This document shows, one piece after another, positions 16,391 to 26,000 of a stretch of DNA of 64,000 nt. Source of the stretch: JAUHWL01 sp964416385. GTDB lineage: Bacteria > Bacteroidota > Bacteroidia > Flavobacteriales > Schleiferiaceae. Position 1 is the first letter of the stretch. Each line of letters starts with the position of its first letter. Where the stretch lies: NCBI GenBank assembly GCA_964416385.1, contig CAYQDW010000004.1:16533-80532 (forward strand), given 5' to 3'. Both the position numbers and the translations under genes were made by a program. Under the pieces are notes generated by a model that worked only from the letters and a program-made list of their open reading frames with translations, did not search any database and was not told the origin of the DNA.

Positions 16391-17569
16391 ATGAATTACT
16401 TAAAAGGGCTAACTTTAATTGCCGCCAGTATTTGTGTTTTATCATGCACGCAGCAAAAAAAAACTGGGATACACGGGGTGGTGCAATACTGCGATGAAGT
16501 ACTGGTGCTAGAAATTACAACCCAGCAATTAAAACCTATTGATACCCTGCTCATTACCGATAAGACTTTTAATTATCAACCCAATACAGATGTGCCTACT
16601 TTCCTGTTGTTTGAGTTCCCAACGGGCAGTAAAATTCCTGTTTTATATCAGCCAGGGGAATATATCGAGCTAAACATCAATGATACCACAGAGTTTGGCG
16701 ATTTTACAGCAAGTGGCTCATTAAGCACTGCGCGTTTGGCACGCCAGCGGGATTTGCTTTCTGCAACTGCAAGATTTATTGATTCTTTAGATGAAGTAAA
16801 TGCCACCTATCTTGACACTAGTAGTAATTCTTCAATCCGAAGAGATTTGTACGATGCAGCTCAACAACGCTTGGCCCAGCACCGCAAAGCATTAGAGGCG
16901 ATTATAGATGAAGACACGACAGACTTAGGCAATATTTTGGCATTAAATCAACGTTTAGGAGAGATTGACTTTTTTGATTATCAGCACGATTACGCGTATT
17001 ATGAAAAGGTAGATCGCGGCTTACAGGCAGCACATCCAGACCATGCACACGCCAATTATTTTCACAAGCGATTAGAGGAATATAAAGCGGCAATGGTGCG
17101 CCAAATGCGTATTGATAATGCTGCAGAAAAGGTTGTTGTGGGTACACAAGCACCAGAAATTTCGTTGCCTAATTTAGAGGGCGAAATTTTAAATCTATCT
17201 GATTTACGCGGCAAGGTTGTCTTGATTGATTTTTGGGCGAGTTGGTGTGGGCCGTGCCGTAGGGCCAATCCTGAATTGGTGGCACTCTATGAAAAATATA
17301 AAACCAAGGGCTTTGAAATTTTTTCAGTTTCGTTAGATGGCATCCCCAACCAACCAAACCCTAAGAATGATTGGCGTTTTGCCATAGAAAAAGATGGTCT
17401 TATTTGGCCATACCATGTATCTGATTTAGTCGGCTTTGAAAGTCAGGTATTTGATTTATACGGTTTTGACGGCATACCATTTACGATTTTAGTAGATGGG
17501 CAAGGAAAGATTTTGGCGCGCAACCTCCGCGGAAAAGCATTGGCGCAAAAGCTTGCAGAGTTATTATAA
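16391..17569 (+). CDS. Lipoprotein thiol-disulfide oxidoreductase (TlpA/ResA-like with N-terminal DUF4369-like part)
   Basis: The 392-residue periplasmic lipoprotein has lipobox VLSC with Cys19. Residues about 25-130 resemble the beta-rich DUF4369 domain found before thioredoxin domains in Bacteroidota. A helical middle follows, and a C-terminal thioredoxin fold has FWASWCGPCRRANPEL (Cys286, Cys289) and a cis-Pro in GFDGIPFTIL. Such proteins act in periplasmic disulfide exchange, for example cytochrome c maturation or protein repair. I chose ATG 16391 because it gives the canonical signal; an upstream TTG at 16364 would add nine charged residues. A Nudix gene follows after 5 bp. Confidence 0.88.
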   Translation: MNYLKGLTLIAASICVLSCTQQKKTGIHGVVQYCDEVLVLEITTQQLKPIDTLLITDKTFNYQPNTDVPTFLLFEFPTGSKIPVLYQPGEYIELNINDTTEFGDFTASGSLSTARLARQRDLLSATARFIDSLDEVNATYLDTSSNSSIRRDLYDAAQQRLAQHRKALEAIIDEDTTDLGNILALNQRLGEIDFFDYQHDYAYYEKVDRGLQAAHPDHAHANYFHKRLEEYKAAMVRQMRIDNAAEKVVVGTQAPEISLPNLEGEILNLSDLRGKVVLIDFWASWCGPCRRANPELVALYEKYKTKGFEIFSVSLDGIPNQPNPKNDWRFAIEKDGLIWPYHVSDLVGFESQVFDLYGFDGIPFTILVDGQGKILARNLRGKALAQKLAELL

Positions 17570-17574
17570 ACTTT

Positions 17575-17994
17575 ATGATGCCAACTAAGTATTTGGTGGC
17601 CACAGATGTTGTGTTGTTTACGCAGGATGATGCATTGGAAGTATTGCTCATCCAACGAAAAAACCAACCATTTCAAAATGCTTGGGCATTGCCCGGTGGA
17701 TTTTTAGACCCTGAAGAAGATTTGTGCGCAGGTGCTTTACGCGAATTACATGAAGAAACGGGTATTAAGCTCATGGATGCAACACAACTTGGCGCATACG
17801 GTGCACCCCATCGCGACCCACGGGGTAGGGTAATTAGCATTGCGTTTTATGCACAAACGGATAAAAAAGCGGTAAAACCAAAGGCTGCTGATGATGCTAA
17901 AAACGTGGGCTGGTTTTCTGTAGATGCTTTGCCACCTCTGGCTTTTGATCATGCCATAATCATTGCAGATGCTTTGAGACGCGTTACAGGCTAA
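17575..17994 (+). CDS. Nudix hydrolase
   Basis: The 139-residue protein has a complete Nudix box at residues 41-64 (GGFLDPEEDLCAGALRELHE followed by ETGI), matching GX5EX7REUXEEXGU. The N-terminal VATDVVLFTQDD and LIQRKNQPFQNAWALPGG are typical of the ADP-ribose or nucleoside-diphosphate-sugar branch. The substrate cannot be told from sequence. It is encoded 5 bp after the thioredoxin-like lipoprotein gene. Confidence 0.88.
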   Translation: MMPTKYLVATDVVLFTQDDALEVLLIQRKNQPFQNAWALPGGFLDPEEDLCAGALRELHEETGIKLMDATQLGAYGAPHRDPRGRVISIAFYAQTDKKAVKPKAADDAKNVGWFSVDALPPLAFDHAIIIADALRRVTG

Positions 17995-18045
17995 AGGTGA
18001 ATTGCCTGGTAAAAACGCAATAAGTTTCCCCAAATGATTAAAAAA

Positions 18046-18074
18046 AAGCGAGGCACCAAAATGGCACCCCGCTC
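18046..18074 (-). terminator. Terminator of the fasciclin lipoprotein gene
   Basis: On the minus strand, AGCGGGGTGCC pairs with GGTGCCTCGCT with some mismatches and wobble, followed by a run of eight T (forward A-run before 18048). Confidence 0.7.
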
Positions 18075-18096
18075 TTAAATGTTATGTTTTGCCTGC

Positions 18097-19071
18097 TTAT
18101 GGAAGCAATACGTTATCTAACACATGGATAACACCATTAACGCCTTGAATGTCAAATACAGTTACGTTAACTACGCGGCCGTTAGCATCGGTAATGGTAA
18201 CACCATTAGTTGTTGAAATGGTAATATTTTCACCATTAACAGTGGCTACAGCACCTGTTGGCACTTCATCGCTGTTAACATTACCCAATACCACATGATA
18301 GGTTAAAACCTCTGCGACACCATCAGTACCAAGTGCGGCAACCAATGCATTAAGGTCTGCTAACTGTAGCTCTTGCAAAGCAGCATTAAAGCCATCGTTA
18401 GTAGGTGCAAAAAGAGTAAACGCATCGCCTGTAGGATCACTGGTAAATTCGTCTAAGTTGCCATCAGCAACCCCTAGAGCAGTTACTAAAGCACTAAAAT
18501 CAGGATTCACGTTTAATAGATCATATACGCTCATAGGTAAAATCACCTTATCAATTACATGAATAACACCGTTTGATGCTACAATGTCAAAATCTTTTAC
18601 CTCTGCACGATCATTAATGAATACGCCATTGTCTGTAGAAATATACAAGCTCAGCGCATCATTGGTGGCGTTAGTGGCCGCTGTTGCAGCATAACCCGTT
18701 GTAACCATAGCGCTCATCACCTTGGCACCTAACACATGATAAAGCACCACGGTACGTAGTCCAGCGGTACCTAAAGCAGCTTCGGCAGCATCTAAGTCAG
18801 CAAGATTAAGCTCGGTTAATAAATCTGCAAAAGCTTGATCAGTCGGTGCAAAAACGGTCAAATTCGCATTTGGATCGCTTACTGTTGCCAATAATCCTGT
18901 GCGATCTAGCGCATCTACCAAAATCGTGAAGTTGCCATTATCTGCGGCAATTTGAGCAATGGTCTTCTGCGTTGGTGGTTCTGGAGTAGGCTCATCTTCT
19001 TTACATCCAGTAAAGATGAAAAGGCTCATAGCAAATGCTACTAAACTTGTGTTCTTAAAAATTGATCTCAT
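18097..19071 (-). CDS. Lipoprotein with two fasciclin (FAS1) domains
   Basis: The 324-residue protein has lipobox FTGC (Cys23), a Pro/Glu-rich linker (EDEPTPEPPTQ) and two FAS1 domains at about residues 35-168 and 170-324. Each domain shows the FAS1 signatures: LTVFAPTDQAF and FTLFAPTNDGF, the YHV(L/V)G segment after H1, and NGVIHVIDKVILP and NGVIHVLDNVLLP at the ends. FAS1 domains mediate adhesion, here presumably at the cell surface. The start at 19071 gives a proper signal; an upstream start at 19164 would add a non-signal extension. Monocistronic, divergent from the ABC ATPase. Confidence 0.9.
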   Translation of the reverse strand: MRSIFKNTSLVAFAMSLFIFTGCKEDEPTPEPPTQKTIAQIAADNGNFTILVDALDRTGLLATVSDPNANLTVFAPTDQAFADLLTELNLADLDAAEAALGTAGLRTVVLYHVLGAKVMSAMVTTGYAATAATNATNDALSLYISTDNGVFINDRAEVKDFDIVASNGVIHVIDKVILPMSVYDLLNVNPDFSALVTALGVADGNLDEFTSDPTGDAFTLFAPTNDGFNAALQELQLADLNALVAALGTDGVAEVLTYHVVLGNVNSDEVPTGAVATVNGENITISTTNGVTITDANGRVVNVTVFDIQGVNGVIHVLDNVLLP

Positions 19072-19192
19072 AATTTTTGTGTTTAATGTTTTAGATAAAA
19101 AGTTAAACAAAAAAGAAACGGTAAAACAAATTCTATTGTTTAGCATAATTTGAATTAAAATCATTTATCGGTTATTTGTAGCCATCCACATC

Positions 19193-20107
19193 ATGTTAAG
19201 CGCAGAAAAAATTTCTCATACATACCAAGGGCAGGCGGTACTAAAAGACATCAATATAACCGTTAAAACCGGTGAAATTGTCGTTCTTTTAGGCACCAGC
19301 GGTACCGGTAAAACAACCTTATTACGCATTTTAGGAGGCTTATTACAACCTTCTTCTGGGCAGGTGAGTTTTAATGAGACGCCCGTAGACGGTCCATCAA
19401 AAAGACTTATTCCTGGTCATCCACATATTTCTTATGTGGCACAGCATCATGAATTACTGCCCATGCTAACGGCTAAAGCGAATATTGCGCAGGGAGTAAC
19501 TCATTTAATGCCAGAACAACAAAATGAGATTGTTGCAGATTTAGTTCGCTTGTTTAAGTTGGAGGAAGTGCAATCACAACCATTACGTTCACTAAGTGGT
19601 GGCCAGCAGCAACGGGTGGCACTTGCCAAGAAATTAGCAGCCGGAGGTACTTTGTTTTTATTTGACGAGGTGTTTTCTCAGTTAGATTTAACTACAAAAA
19701 CACATGTAATGCTTGCGCTAAAGCGTTTTATCAAGGAAAAGGGTAAATCAGCCGTTTTTGTATTGCATGATCCAATAGATACTTTTTTACTTGCAGACCG
19801 TGTTTTGGTGTTAGAAGATGGCATATTGGTACAGAATGATACGCCATATAACGTATACAATTATCCTGCTACCATAACTACCGCGCAATTATTAGGTCTT
19901 GTAAATGTGGTCCCAGAAAATGCGGTAAAATCTATTTGGCCTCAAAAAGAATTCTACATTGTTCAAAACCAAGCAATCATTAGACCTACTGATATCTATA
20001 AGCATGAATTACCTATTGAGGCGAACATAATTGGTGAAGTTGATTTGCCCGGAAGTAGGTTTTTAGAAGTAGAGCTGCGTGGTCATACGTTTTTGGTGCA
20101 TCTCTAA
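19193..20107 (+). CDS. Orphan ABC transporter ATPase with C-terminal TOBE-like domain
   Basis: The 304-residue ATPase has Walker A GTSGTGKTT (34-42), signature LSGGQQQRVALAKKL (from residue 134), Walker B LFLFDEVFSQLD and an H-loop (VFVLHDP). Residues about 230-304 look like a TOBE domain (IIRPTDIYKH, then EANIIGEVDLPGSRFLEVEL), the layout of importer ATPases of the PotA/FbpC/CysA group for polyamines, iron or sulfate. No permease or binding protein is adjacent, so the substrate is unknown. Walker B has Glu-Val instead of Glu-Pro after Asp. The stop overlaps the ung stop on the other strand. Confidence 0.85.
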   Translation: MLSAEKISHTYQGQAVLKDINITVKTGEIVVLLGTSGTGKTTLLRILGGLLQPSSGQVSFNETPVDGPSKRLIPGHPHISYVAQHHELLPMLTAKANIAQGVTHLMPEQQNEIVADLVRLFKLEEVQSQPLRSLSGGQQQRVALAKKLAAGGTLFLFDEVFSQLDLTTKTHVMLALKRFIKEKGKSAVFVLHDPIDTFLLADRVLVLEDGILVQNDTPYNVYNYPATITTAQLLGLVNVVPENAVKSIWPQKEFYIVQNQAIIRPTDIYKHELPIEANIIGEVDLPGSRFLEVELRGHTFLVHL

Positions 20108-20760
20108 ACTTGCCAGTTGATGGGGCTTTTTCCTTGTTCTTTTAATAGTTGGTTTACGGTAGAAAAATGTCGGCAACCAAAAAAGCCCCTATGAGCCGCA
20201 AAAGGGGATGGATGTGCAGCTGTTAAGATGTGATGTTTGCGCTGATCGATTAATGCTTTTTTTTGCTTGGCATAATTTCCCCAGAGTAAAAAGATCAAGC
20301 CATTATAGTGTGCGTTCAAGGCTTTTATGATAGCATCTGTGAACTGTTCCCACCCTTTATTTTGATGTGCCCCCGGCTCATTTTTCCGAACTGTTAATGT
20401 GGCATTTAATAGGAGAACACCTTGCGTGGCCCATGCCGTTAAATCGCCATGTGAAGGCATGTTTATGCCAACATCTTCAATAACTTCTTTAAAAATGTTT
20501 CTTAATGATGGTGGCGGGGTTATACCTCTCGCTACGGAAAAACTCAACCCGTTAGCTTGATGCGGACCATGATAAGGGTCTTGGCCGATGAGCACAACCT
20601 TTACATCTTCGGGAAGGGTTAAATTTAAAGCCCTAAAAATATTTTCCTGCTCTGGATATACTGTGTATTTCAGCCGTTCTTTAGTGATAAAACGGTTTAA
20701 TGCTACATAGTAAGGCTTTTCGAATTCTTCACCGATAAGCTTAAGCCAATCTTCGTGCAT
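20104..20760 (-). CDS. ung: Uracil-DNA glycosylase (family 1)
   Basis: The 218-residue enzyme excises uracil from DNA. It carries the water-activating motif VLIGQDPYHG (Asp61, His64), LLLNATLTV, IFLLWGNYAKQK and the DNA-intercalating HPSPFAAHRGFFGC segment. The length is typical of bacterial family 1 UDGs. It converges on the ABC ATPase gene with overlapping stop codons and is divergent from the small lipoprotein gene at 20878. Confidence 0.96.
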   Translation of the reverse strand: MHEDWLKLIGEEFEKPYYVALNRFITKERLKYTVYPEQENIFRALNLTLPEDVKVVLIGQDPYHGPHQANGLSFSVARGITPPPSLRNIFKEVIEDVGINMPSHGDLTAWATQGVLLLNATLTVRKNEPGAHQNKGWEQFTDAIIKALNAHYNGLIFLLWGNYAKQKKALIDQRKHHILTAAHPSPFAAHRGFFGCRHFSTVNQLLKEQGKSPINWQV

Positions 20761-20839
20761 CTGTTTGTTAAGTTTTAATTATGGTACAATCAAAAATGCA
20801 AAGACAACGTTAAAATGTTTCTATGAAGCGCGTTTAGCT

Positions 20840-20847
20840 TACTTTTG
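20840..20847 (+). promoter_or_regulatory. Putative -7 element of the small lipoprotein-ytxJ operon
   Basis: TACTTTTG matches TAnnTTTG, 30 bp before ATG 20878. The region 19-22 bp upstream (TGTTTC) is only a weak -33. Confidence 0.4.
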
Positions 20848-20877
20848 TTGTTTTACATCCTTAAACAAATTTAAAGA

Positions 20878-21003
20878 ATGAAAAAATTAATCATCACCGC
20901 CTTAATGCTTATCGGTTTGAGTATTGGTCTCACTTCATGTGGTTCTTCAGAAAAATGTCCAGCATATTCTCAAATCGACAAGCAGATAGAAAATCCATCA
21001 TGA
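20878..21003 (+). CDS. Very small lipoprotein (41 aa)
   Basis: MKKLIITALMLIGLSIGL leads into lipobox LTSC (Cys21), so the mature part is only 21 residues: CGSSEKCPAYSQIDKQIENP plus a final Ser. A Cys-Pro-Ala-Tyr motif occurs in small Bacteroidota lipoproteins I have seen annotated as hypothetical. Its TGA stop overlaps the ATG of the ytxJ-like gene (ATGA), indicating coupling. The mature peptide has a free cysteine besides the lipidated one, notable next to a redox protein gene. Confidence 0.75.
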   Translation: MKKLIITALMLIGLSIGLTSCGSSEKCPAYSQIDKQIENPS

Positions 21004-21350
21004 AGCTTGGCATTCCTTTAACTTCTACTGAGCAATTAGAAGAAATCATTAACCTCTCGCACAAACCAGAAATGCAAGGGGTGGTACTTTTTAAACATAG
21101 TACAAGATGCTCGGTGAGTTATATGGCGGCCAAAAATTTACAGTCTGAGTGGCAATTTCCCGAACAAAAGCTGCCATTTTATTATTTAGACCTATTAACG
21201 TATCGTGCATTGTCAAATGAAATTTCACGCATCTTTAACGTGAAACATGAAAGTCCGCAACTTCTTTTTATAAAGAATGGGATTTGTTTGGGCAACGCTT
21301 CGCATACCAATGTGTCTGTTTTAACAGTAGAAAATTGGATAGATGACTAA
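21000..21350 (+). CDS. ytxJ: YtxJ-family bacillithiol-system protein
   Basis: The 116-residue thioredoxin-fold protein has a single active-site cysteine in VVLFKHSTRCSVSYMAAKNL (Cys37) and a cis-Pro region HESPQLLFI. This matches the YtxJ/DUF2847 family, implicated as a monothiol redox protein of the bacillithiol system, probably de-bacillithiolating proteins. The start at 21000 overlaps the upstream lipoprotein stop. A longer in-frame extension to 20937 would run through that lipoprotein in another frame and is not credible. It overlaps the next gene by 8 bp. Confidence 0.88.
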   Translation: MKLGIPLTSTEQLEEIINLSHKPEMQGVVLFKHSTRCSVSYMAAKNLQSEWQFPEQKLPFYYLDLLTYRALSNEISRIFNVKHESPQLLFIKNGICLGNASHTNVSVLTVENWIDD

Positions 21351-22113
21351 ACGCTTAACGTTACTTGCGGTATCCTTTCTTCCGTTGATGATGGTTGCTC
21401 AGTTAGAAACCACAGCCGACTGGAAGCGACAGGTTTATGACCGTGAGGTAACGGGGGGTGTCATGTTTCATACACGCGGTTATGGAATTACACTACGTAG
21501 TATGTATTTTATTGATGGTTATAAAAAACACGGTGTACAAATAGATTTAGTCAATATTCGTCACCCTAAAGAAGTTAAATTTCCATCTCAGTATTTTTTC
21601 AACTCGGCACGCAGTTTTGTTTTTGGAAAAATTAACGGCCTTTACAGCGTAAGGGTTGGTTATTGTAGAGATAAAGTTTTGATTGATAAAACGGATCAGG
21701 GCTCAATTTCTGTAAGCTGGGTAACAACCGGCGGGGCTAGTTTGGGAATACTTAAACCCATCTATCTTGAAATTTTAAAAGAAACAGCACAGGGTATTCA
21801 AGTACTAAGTACAGAGCGGTATAATCCAGAAGTACATAACCATTCTGATATTTACGGGCAAGCAGCCTTTTTCACAGGTATAGAAGAAAGTAAATTGAGA
21901 ACAGGTATTTACCTTAAAAGTGGTTTTGCCTTTGATTATAACTGGACAGACCATAAAGTAACGACCTTAGAAATAGGCGCAATTGTTGATTATTTTCCAT
22001 CTTGGTTTGGCCTATATCAAGATGAATTTGTGCCAATAATGTTTGAAACCAAAAACTATAATGTGTGGTTACAGTTTTATTTAGCTGTAAACTTTGGTAA
22101 GAAATGGAATTAA
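21343..22113 (+). CDS. Outer-membrane-like protein of unknown function, upstream of lipA
   Basis: The 256-residue protein has a signal peptide (MTKRLTLLAVSFLPLMMVAQ, cleavage after VA-Q) and alternating beta-strand sequence rich in aromatic residues to the C-terminus (YNVWLQFYLAVNFGKKW), typical of a small outer-membrane beta-barrel. VTGGVMFHTRGYGI, KKHGVQIDLVNIRHPKE and SVRVGYCRDKVLIDK look like conserved segments. I recall similar proteins immediately upstream of lipA in other flavobacteria, but no function. It overlaps ytxJ by 8 bp and lipA starts 4 bp after its stop. Confidence 0.7.
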   Translation: MTKRLTLLAVSFLPLMMVAQLETTADWKRQVYDREVTGGVMFHTRGYGITLRSMYFIDGYKKHGVQIDLVNIRHPKEVKFPSQYFFNSARSFVFGKINGLYSVRVGYCRDKVLIDKTDQGSISVSWVTTGGASLGILKPIYLEILKETAQGIQVLSTERYNPEVHNHSDIYGQAAFFTGIEESKLRTGIYLKSGFAFDYNWTDHKVTTLEIGAIVDYFPSWFGLYQDEFVPIMFETKNYNVWLQFYLAVNFGKKWN

Positions 22114-22117
22114 GAAG

Positions 22118-22993
22118 ATGGCTGAAACACTAATACAAAAAAGTAACACACAAGTTAAAAAACCGAAGTGGTTGCGCGTAAAGCTCCCCACAGGAGATAA
22201 CTACCGCAGTGTACGCAAATTGGTTGATAGTTATAAGCTGCACACCATTTGTGAAAGTGGCAACTGCCCCAATATGGGCGAATGCTGGGGAGAAGGCACG
22301 GCTACTTTTATGATTTTAGGCAATGTTTGTACACGCTCTTGTGGTTTCTGTAATGTTGCCACGGGCAAACCAGAAGCCGTAGACTGGGAAGAGCCAGATC
22401 GTGTGGCCCGCAGCGTGAAGTTAATGAAGGTGAAACATGCCGTAATCACATCTGTTGATCGTGATGATTTGGCTGATGGGGGCTCAATAATTTGGGCTGA
22501 AACTGTAAAGGCCATACGCAGATTATCGCCTACAACAACCCTAGAAACGCTTATTCCAGACTTTAGGGGGATGATGCATAACGTAGACCGTATTGTTGAT
22601 GTGCATCCAGAAGTAGTAAGCCATAACATAGAAACCGTGCGTAGATTAACGCGCCAAGTACGCATTCAAGCGCAGTATGATAGGAGTATGGATGTTTTAA
22701 AGTACTTGAAGGACAACGGCATAAAACGTACTAAAAGCGGAATAATGCTAGGTTTAGGCGAACAAGACGAAGAGGTTTTACAGAGTATGGAAGACCTTCG
22801 CAATGCTGGCGTAGACATTATAACGTTGGGCCAATATTTACAACCTACAACACGGCATCTGCCAGTGGTTGAGTTTGTTGCGCCAGAACGTTTTGAAAAA
22901 TATAAACAAGTAGGTATGGAGATGGGTTTCAAATTTGTGGAAAGCGGGCCATTGGTGCGCTCTTCTTATCATGCAGAACGACATCTCTTTTAA
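22118..22993 (+). CDS. lipA: Lipoyl synthase LipA
   Basis: The 291-residue radical SAM enzyme inserts sulfur into octanoyl groups to make lipoate. It has both Fe-S cluster motifs: CESGNCPNMGECW (Cys45, Cys50, Cys56, auxiliary cluster) and CTRSCGFC (Cys71, Cys75, Cys78, radical SAM cluster). The C-terminal RSSYHAE supplies the serine ligand. ATG 22118 lies 4 bp after the preceding stop; the longer frame from 22094 would overlap that gene. It ends a four-gene run beginning with the small lipoprotein. Confidence 0.97.
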   Translation: MAETLIQKSNTQVKKPKWLRVKLPTGDNYRSVRKLVDSYKLHTICESGNCPNMGECWGEGTATFMILGNVCTRSCGFCNVATGKPEAVDWEEPDRVARSVKLMKVKHAVITSVDRDDLADGGSIIWAETVKAIRRLSPTTTLETLIPDFRGMMHNVDRIVDVHPEVVSHNIETVRRLTRQVRIQAQYDRSMDVLKYLKDNGIKRTKSGIMLGLGEQDEEVLQSMEDLRNAGVDIITLGQYLQPTTRHLPVVEFVAPERFEKYKQVGMEMGFKFVESGPLVRSSYHAERHLF

Positions 22994-23082
22994 TGAATAA
23001 CAAACTGCATTTAGCCCTCAAGCGGTTTGTCAATTTTGTTATTTTAGGGCGCTTTTTTAATGAAATGATTTCAAAAATAGAT

Positions 23083-26000
23083 ATGAAAAAAAGAGTACTT
23101 GGATTTGTAGCTGTTGGTTTAGTAGCTGTGGTAGGCGTAACCTCCTATTTACAGAAGCCTCAAAAACAATATGTTCCCAACCCAGAGCTGAAAGAAGCGT
23201 TTGAAGCAAAAGGTGCTTGGAATTATCTCAATAACATGCGTGCCAATCAGGTAACTGGTGTTATTGATCCCGCAGATGTTGCAGCTGCCCGCCAGGCAGT
23301 TCAGGGCATGGCTGCCTATAAAACATCTTCTTTAAACCTTACTTGGGAGTTTGTTGGTCCTGATAACTTAGGAGGAAGAACACGTGACTTTTTAATAGAT
23401 CGCAACAACAGCAGCACTTTATACGCTTCTGGCGTTGCTGGTGGCGTTTATAAATCTACAACTGCCGGTCTGTCTTGGGTAAAAGTTTCAGCAGATTTAG
23501 ACAATGTGGCGGTAGTGTCAATGGCACAAGCAGCTAATGGCGACTTGTTTGCTGGTACAGGTGAAAATGCTTTTGCACCCACTACAGGTGAAGGTACAGC
23601 TACATCACCAGGTATGACTGGTGGTGGTATTTATAAATCTACAGATGGTGGCCAAAGTTGGACACAGCTTAGCGCAACGGTACCACCGGCAAACGTTACA
23701 AATAACGCATGGTCGTCTATCGGTGCAATGGGTGCAGACCCTACCAATGCAAATAGAATTTATGCTGGTACCGGTGGTGGTTTAAGAAGAAGTGATGATG
23801 GGGGCGTAACATGGTCTAATCCAATACCACCAACAATTGCTTCTGGTCAATGCCGTGACCTGGTAGTTGCCAATGATGGCTCTATCTGGGCGAGTGTAGG
23901 TGATAGAACAGTTTATTCACCTAACGGAGATGATAATTCATGGGTTGAGAAAAGTAAACTCATTGTAAGCAGTACAGACTTGCCACGCAACAGCCCGCGT
24001 ACCTTATTTGCGGTATCACCACAAAACCAAGATATCGTTTACTGTTTGCAGTCTGCTGGTAGCGGCATGCGTGCACTTTACAGATCTACAGACCGCGGTA
24101 CTACATGGACCGTTATTGGTCAGCCTACAACACTTTGGGATCCATTATGCGACTTTAGTGGCTCTGCTAATGGTTGTATTGGTGACTGGGCGAGATTACT
24201 CCAGGTAAATCCACAGAATAGCAATCACATTTTTGTTGGTGGATTACGACTATGGGAGTGGAAATTGAATACCGGTTGGAGACGTGTAGATGGTTTCGGA
24301 CCGTTTTATGTTCACGCAGACAAGCACCGCATGAAATTTGACCCCAACAATGCAAACATCGTTTACGTATTAACAGATGGCGGAATTGGTAAATCATCAG
24401 ACAATGGATTTACATGGGGTGTGTTTAATAAAAATTACAGGACTGGTCAATTCTATCACATTGGCATTGGCCAAGACCGTACGGTTGTTGGTGGTACCCA
24501 AGATAATGGTAGTTGGAAAATAGATGGTACCGGAAACACACCTCAAGAAGGTGTAACAGTTGGTGGCATCGCTTACCAAGGAGGCGGTTTTCACGCAGGA
24601 GACGGTGGCTACAGCTTGGTATCTTGGCTAGATGAAGATGTGTTTTTTACCAGCTACCAACTTGGTACAATAGGTAGAAGCGAAAATAAAGGAGAATCAT
24701 ATTCATCTTTCTGGGATCCACGCCAATTAACCAATTGCCAGCCTTGGTATGGTAGAAACTGTAATTTCTCTAGCTGGATGGTGCCTTACGAGTTGTATGA
24801 AACAGAGAATGATGCGCTTAGCCAAGATTCTATTTGGTTTACAGCAAATACAGCTATTTCTAGCTTGGGTTTTGGTGGGGGAGATACATCATTCACCAAC
24901 ACATTGAAAAGACCACAAGACGCTGCGCAATTCATTGCAAGTACCTTTAAGGTTGAGTCAGGTGCATTATTGATAACCTCAGACGCTCAAGGAAACCTTT
25001 CTGGAGATGGAAAAGGCACATTTGATGCTGCAACAGGAAACTACACAGTAACGTTTTCTTCTACCCCGTTTGCAGAAATTATTGTTACGTGTGATGTACA
25101 ATATACTTCAGGGTCTACCATAAAGGTGAGATCAAAAACAAACGGTTTACCATTTAATCATTTGTTAACCACTTCATTATCACCAGGAGATTCTTTGCAG
25201 ATTCAAGATCCTGTACAGAGTATGTTTATTGCCGGTTTAAATGGTAATGTATGGATGACTAGAGGTGCACTTGATTTTTCAATGTTGCCTAGATGGTATA
25301 AAATCGCAAAGATTACTGGTGTTGCACAATGCGTAGCAATCAGCGATAATGGCCAATATGCTTGGGTAGGTACTGAGAATGGAAGACTTTACCGCATTAG
25401 CAACTTACATCTTGCACGTACCCTAGAAACAGGTGATGTTGATGAAGATACATCTACCGTTTTGGTGAAGTATGATCAAGTGGCTTCTTTTTCTTCTAGA
25501 AACGTAACAAGCGTTTCTGTAGACCCTAATAATCCAGATCGTATTATTGTAACTGTTGGTAACTACGGTAACTCAACTTACGTGTATTACTCAGATAATG
25601 CTACTTCTGCATCTCCAACATTTACATCAGTACAGGGTAATCTACCAGCATTCCCAGTTTATAGCTCAGTATTTGACAAAGGCAACCCAGGAACGGTAGT
25701 CATTGGTACAGAATATGGCATATTCGCCACAGATAATATTGATGCATCTAGCGTAACATGGACAAATGAGAATAATGGTTTTACACCTTCTCCGGTGTTC
25801 CGATTGGTGCAGTACCGTACAAACAAGAGCTCAACGCCAGATCAAACCATTCTTGAAGGTGATATTTATTTAGGTTCTCACGGTAGCAGTATCTGGAAGA
25901 CCAATACACTTCAAACAACACGTCCGATAAGTGTAGAAGAGGAAGCTGAATTTGATTTTGAAGAGAAGGAAATAGGCCTTAACGTATTTCCTAATCCAGC

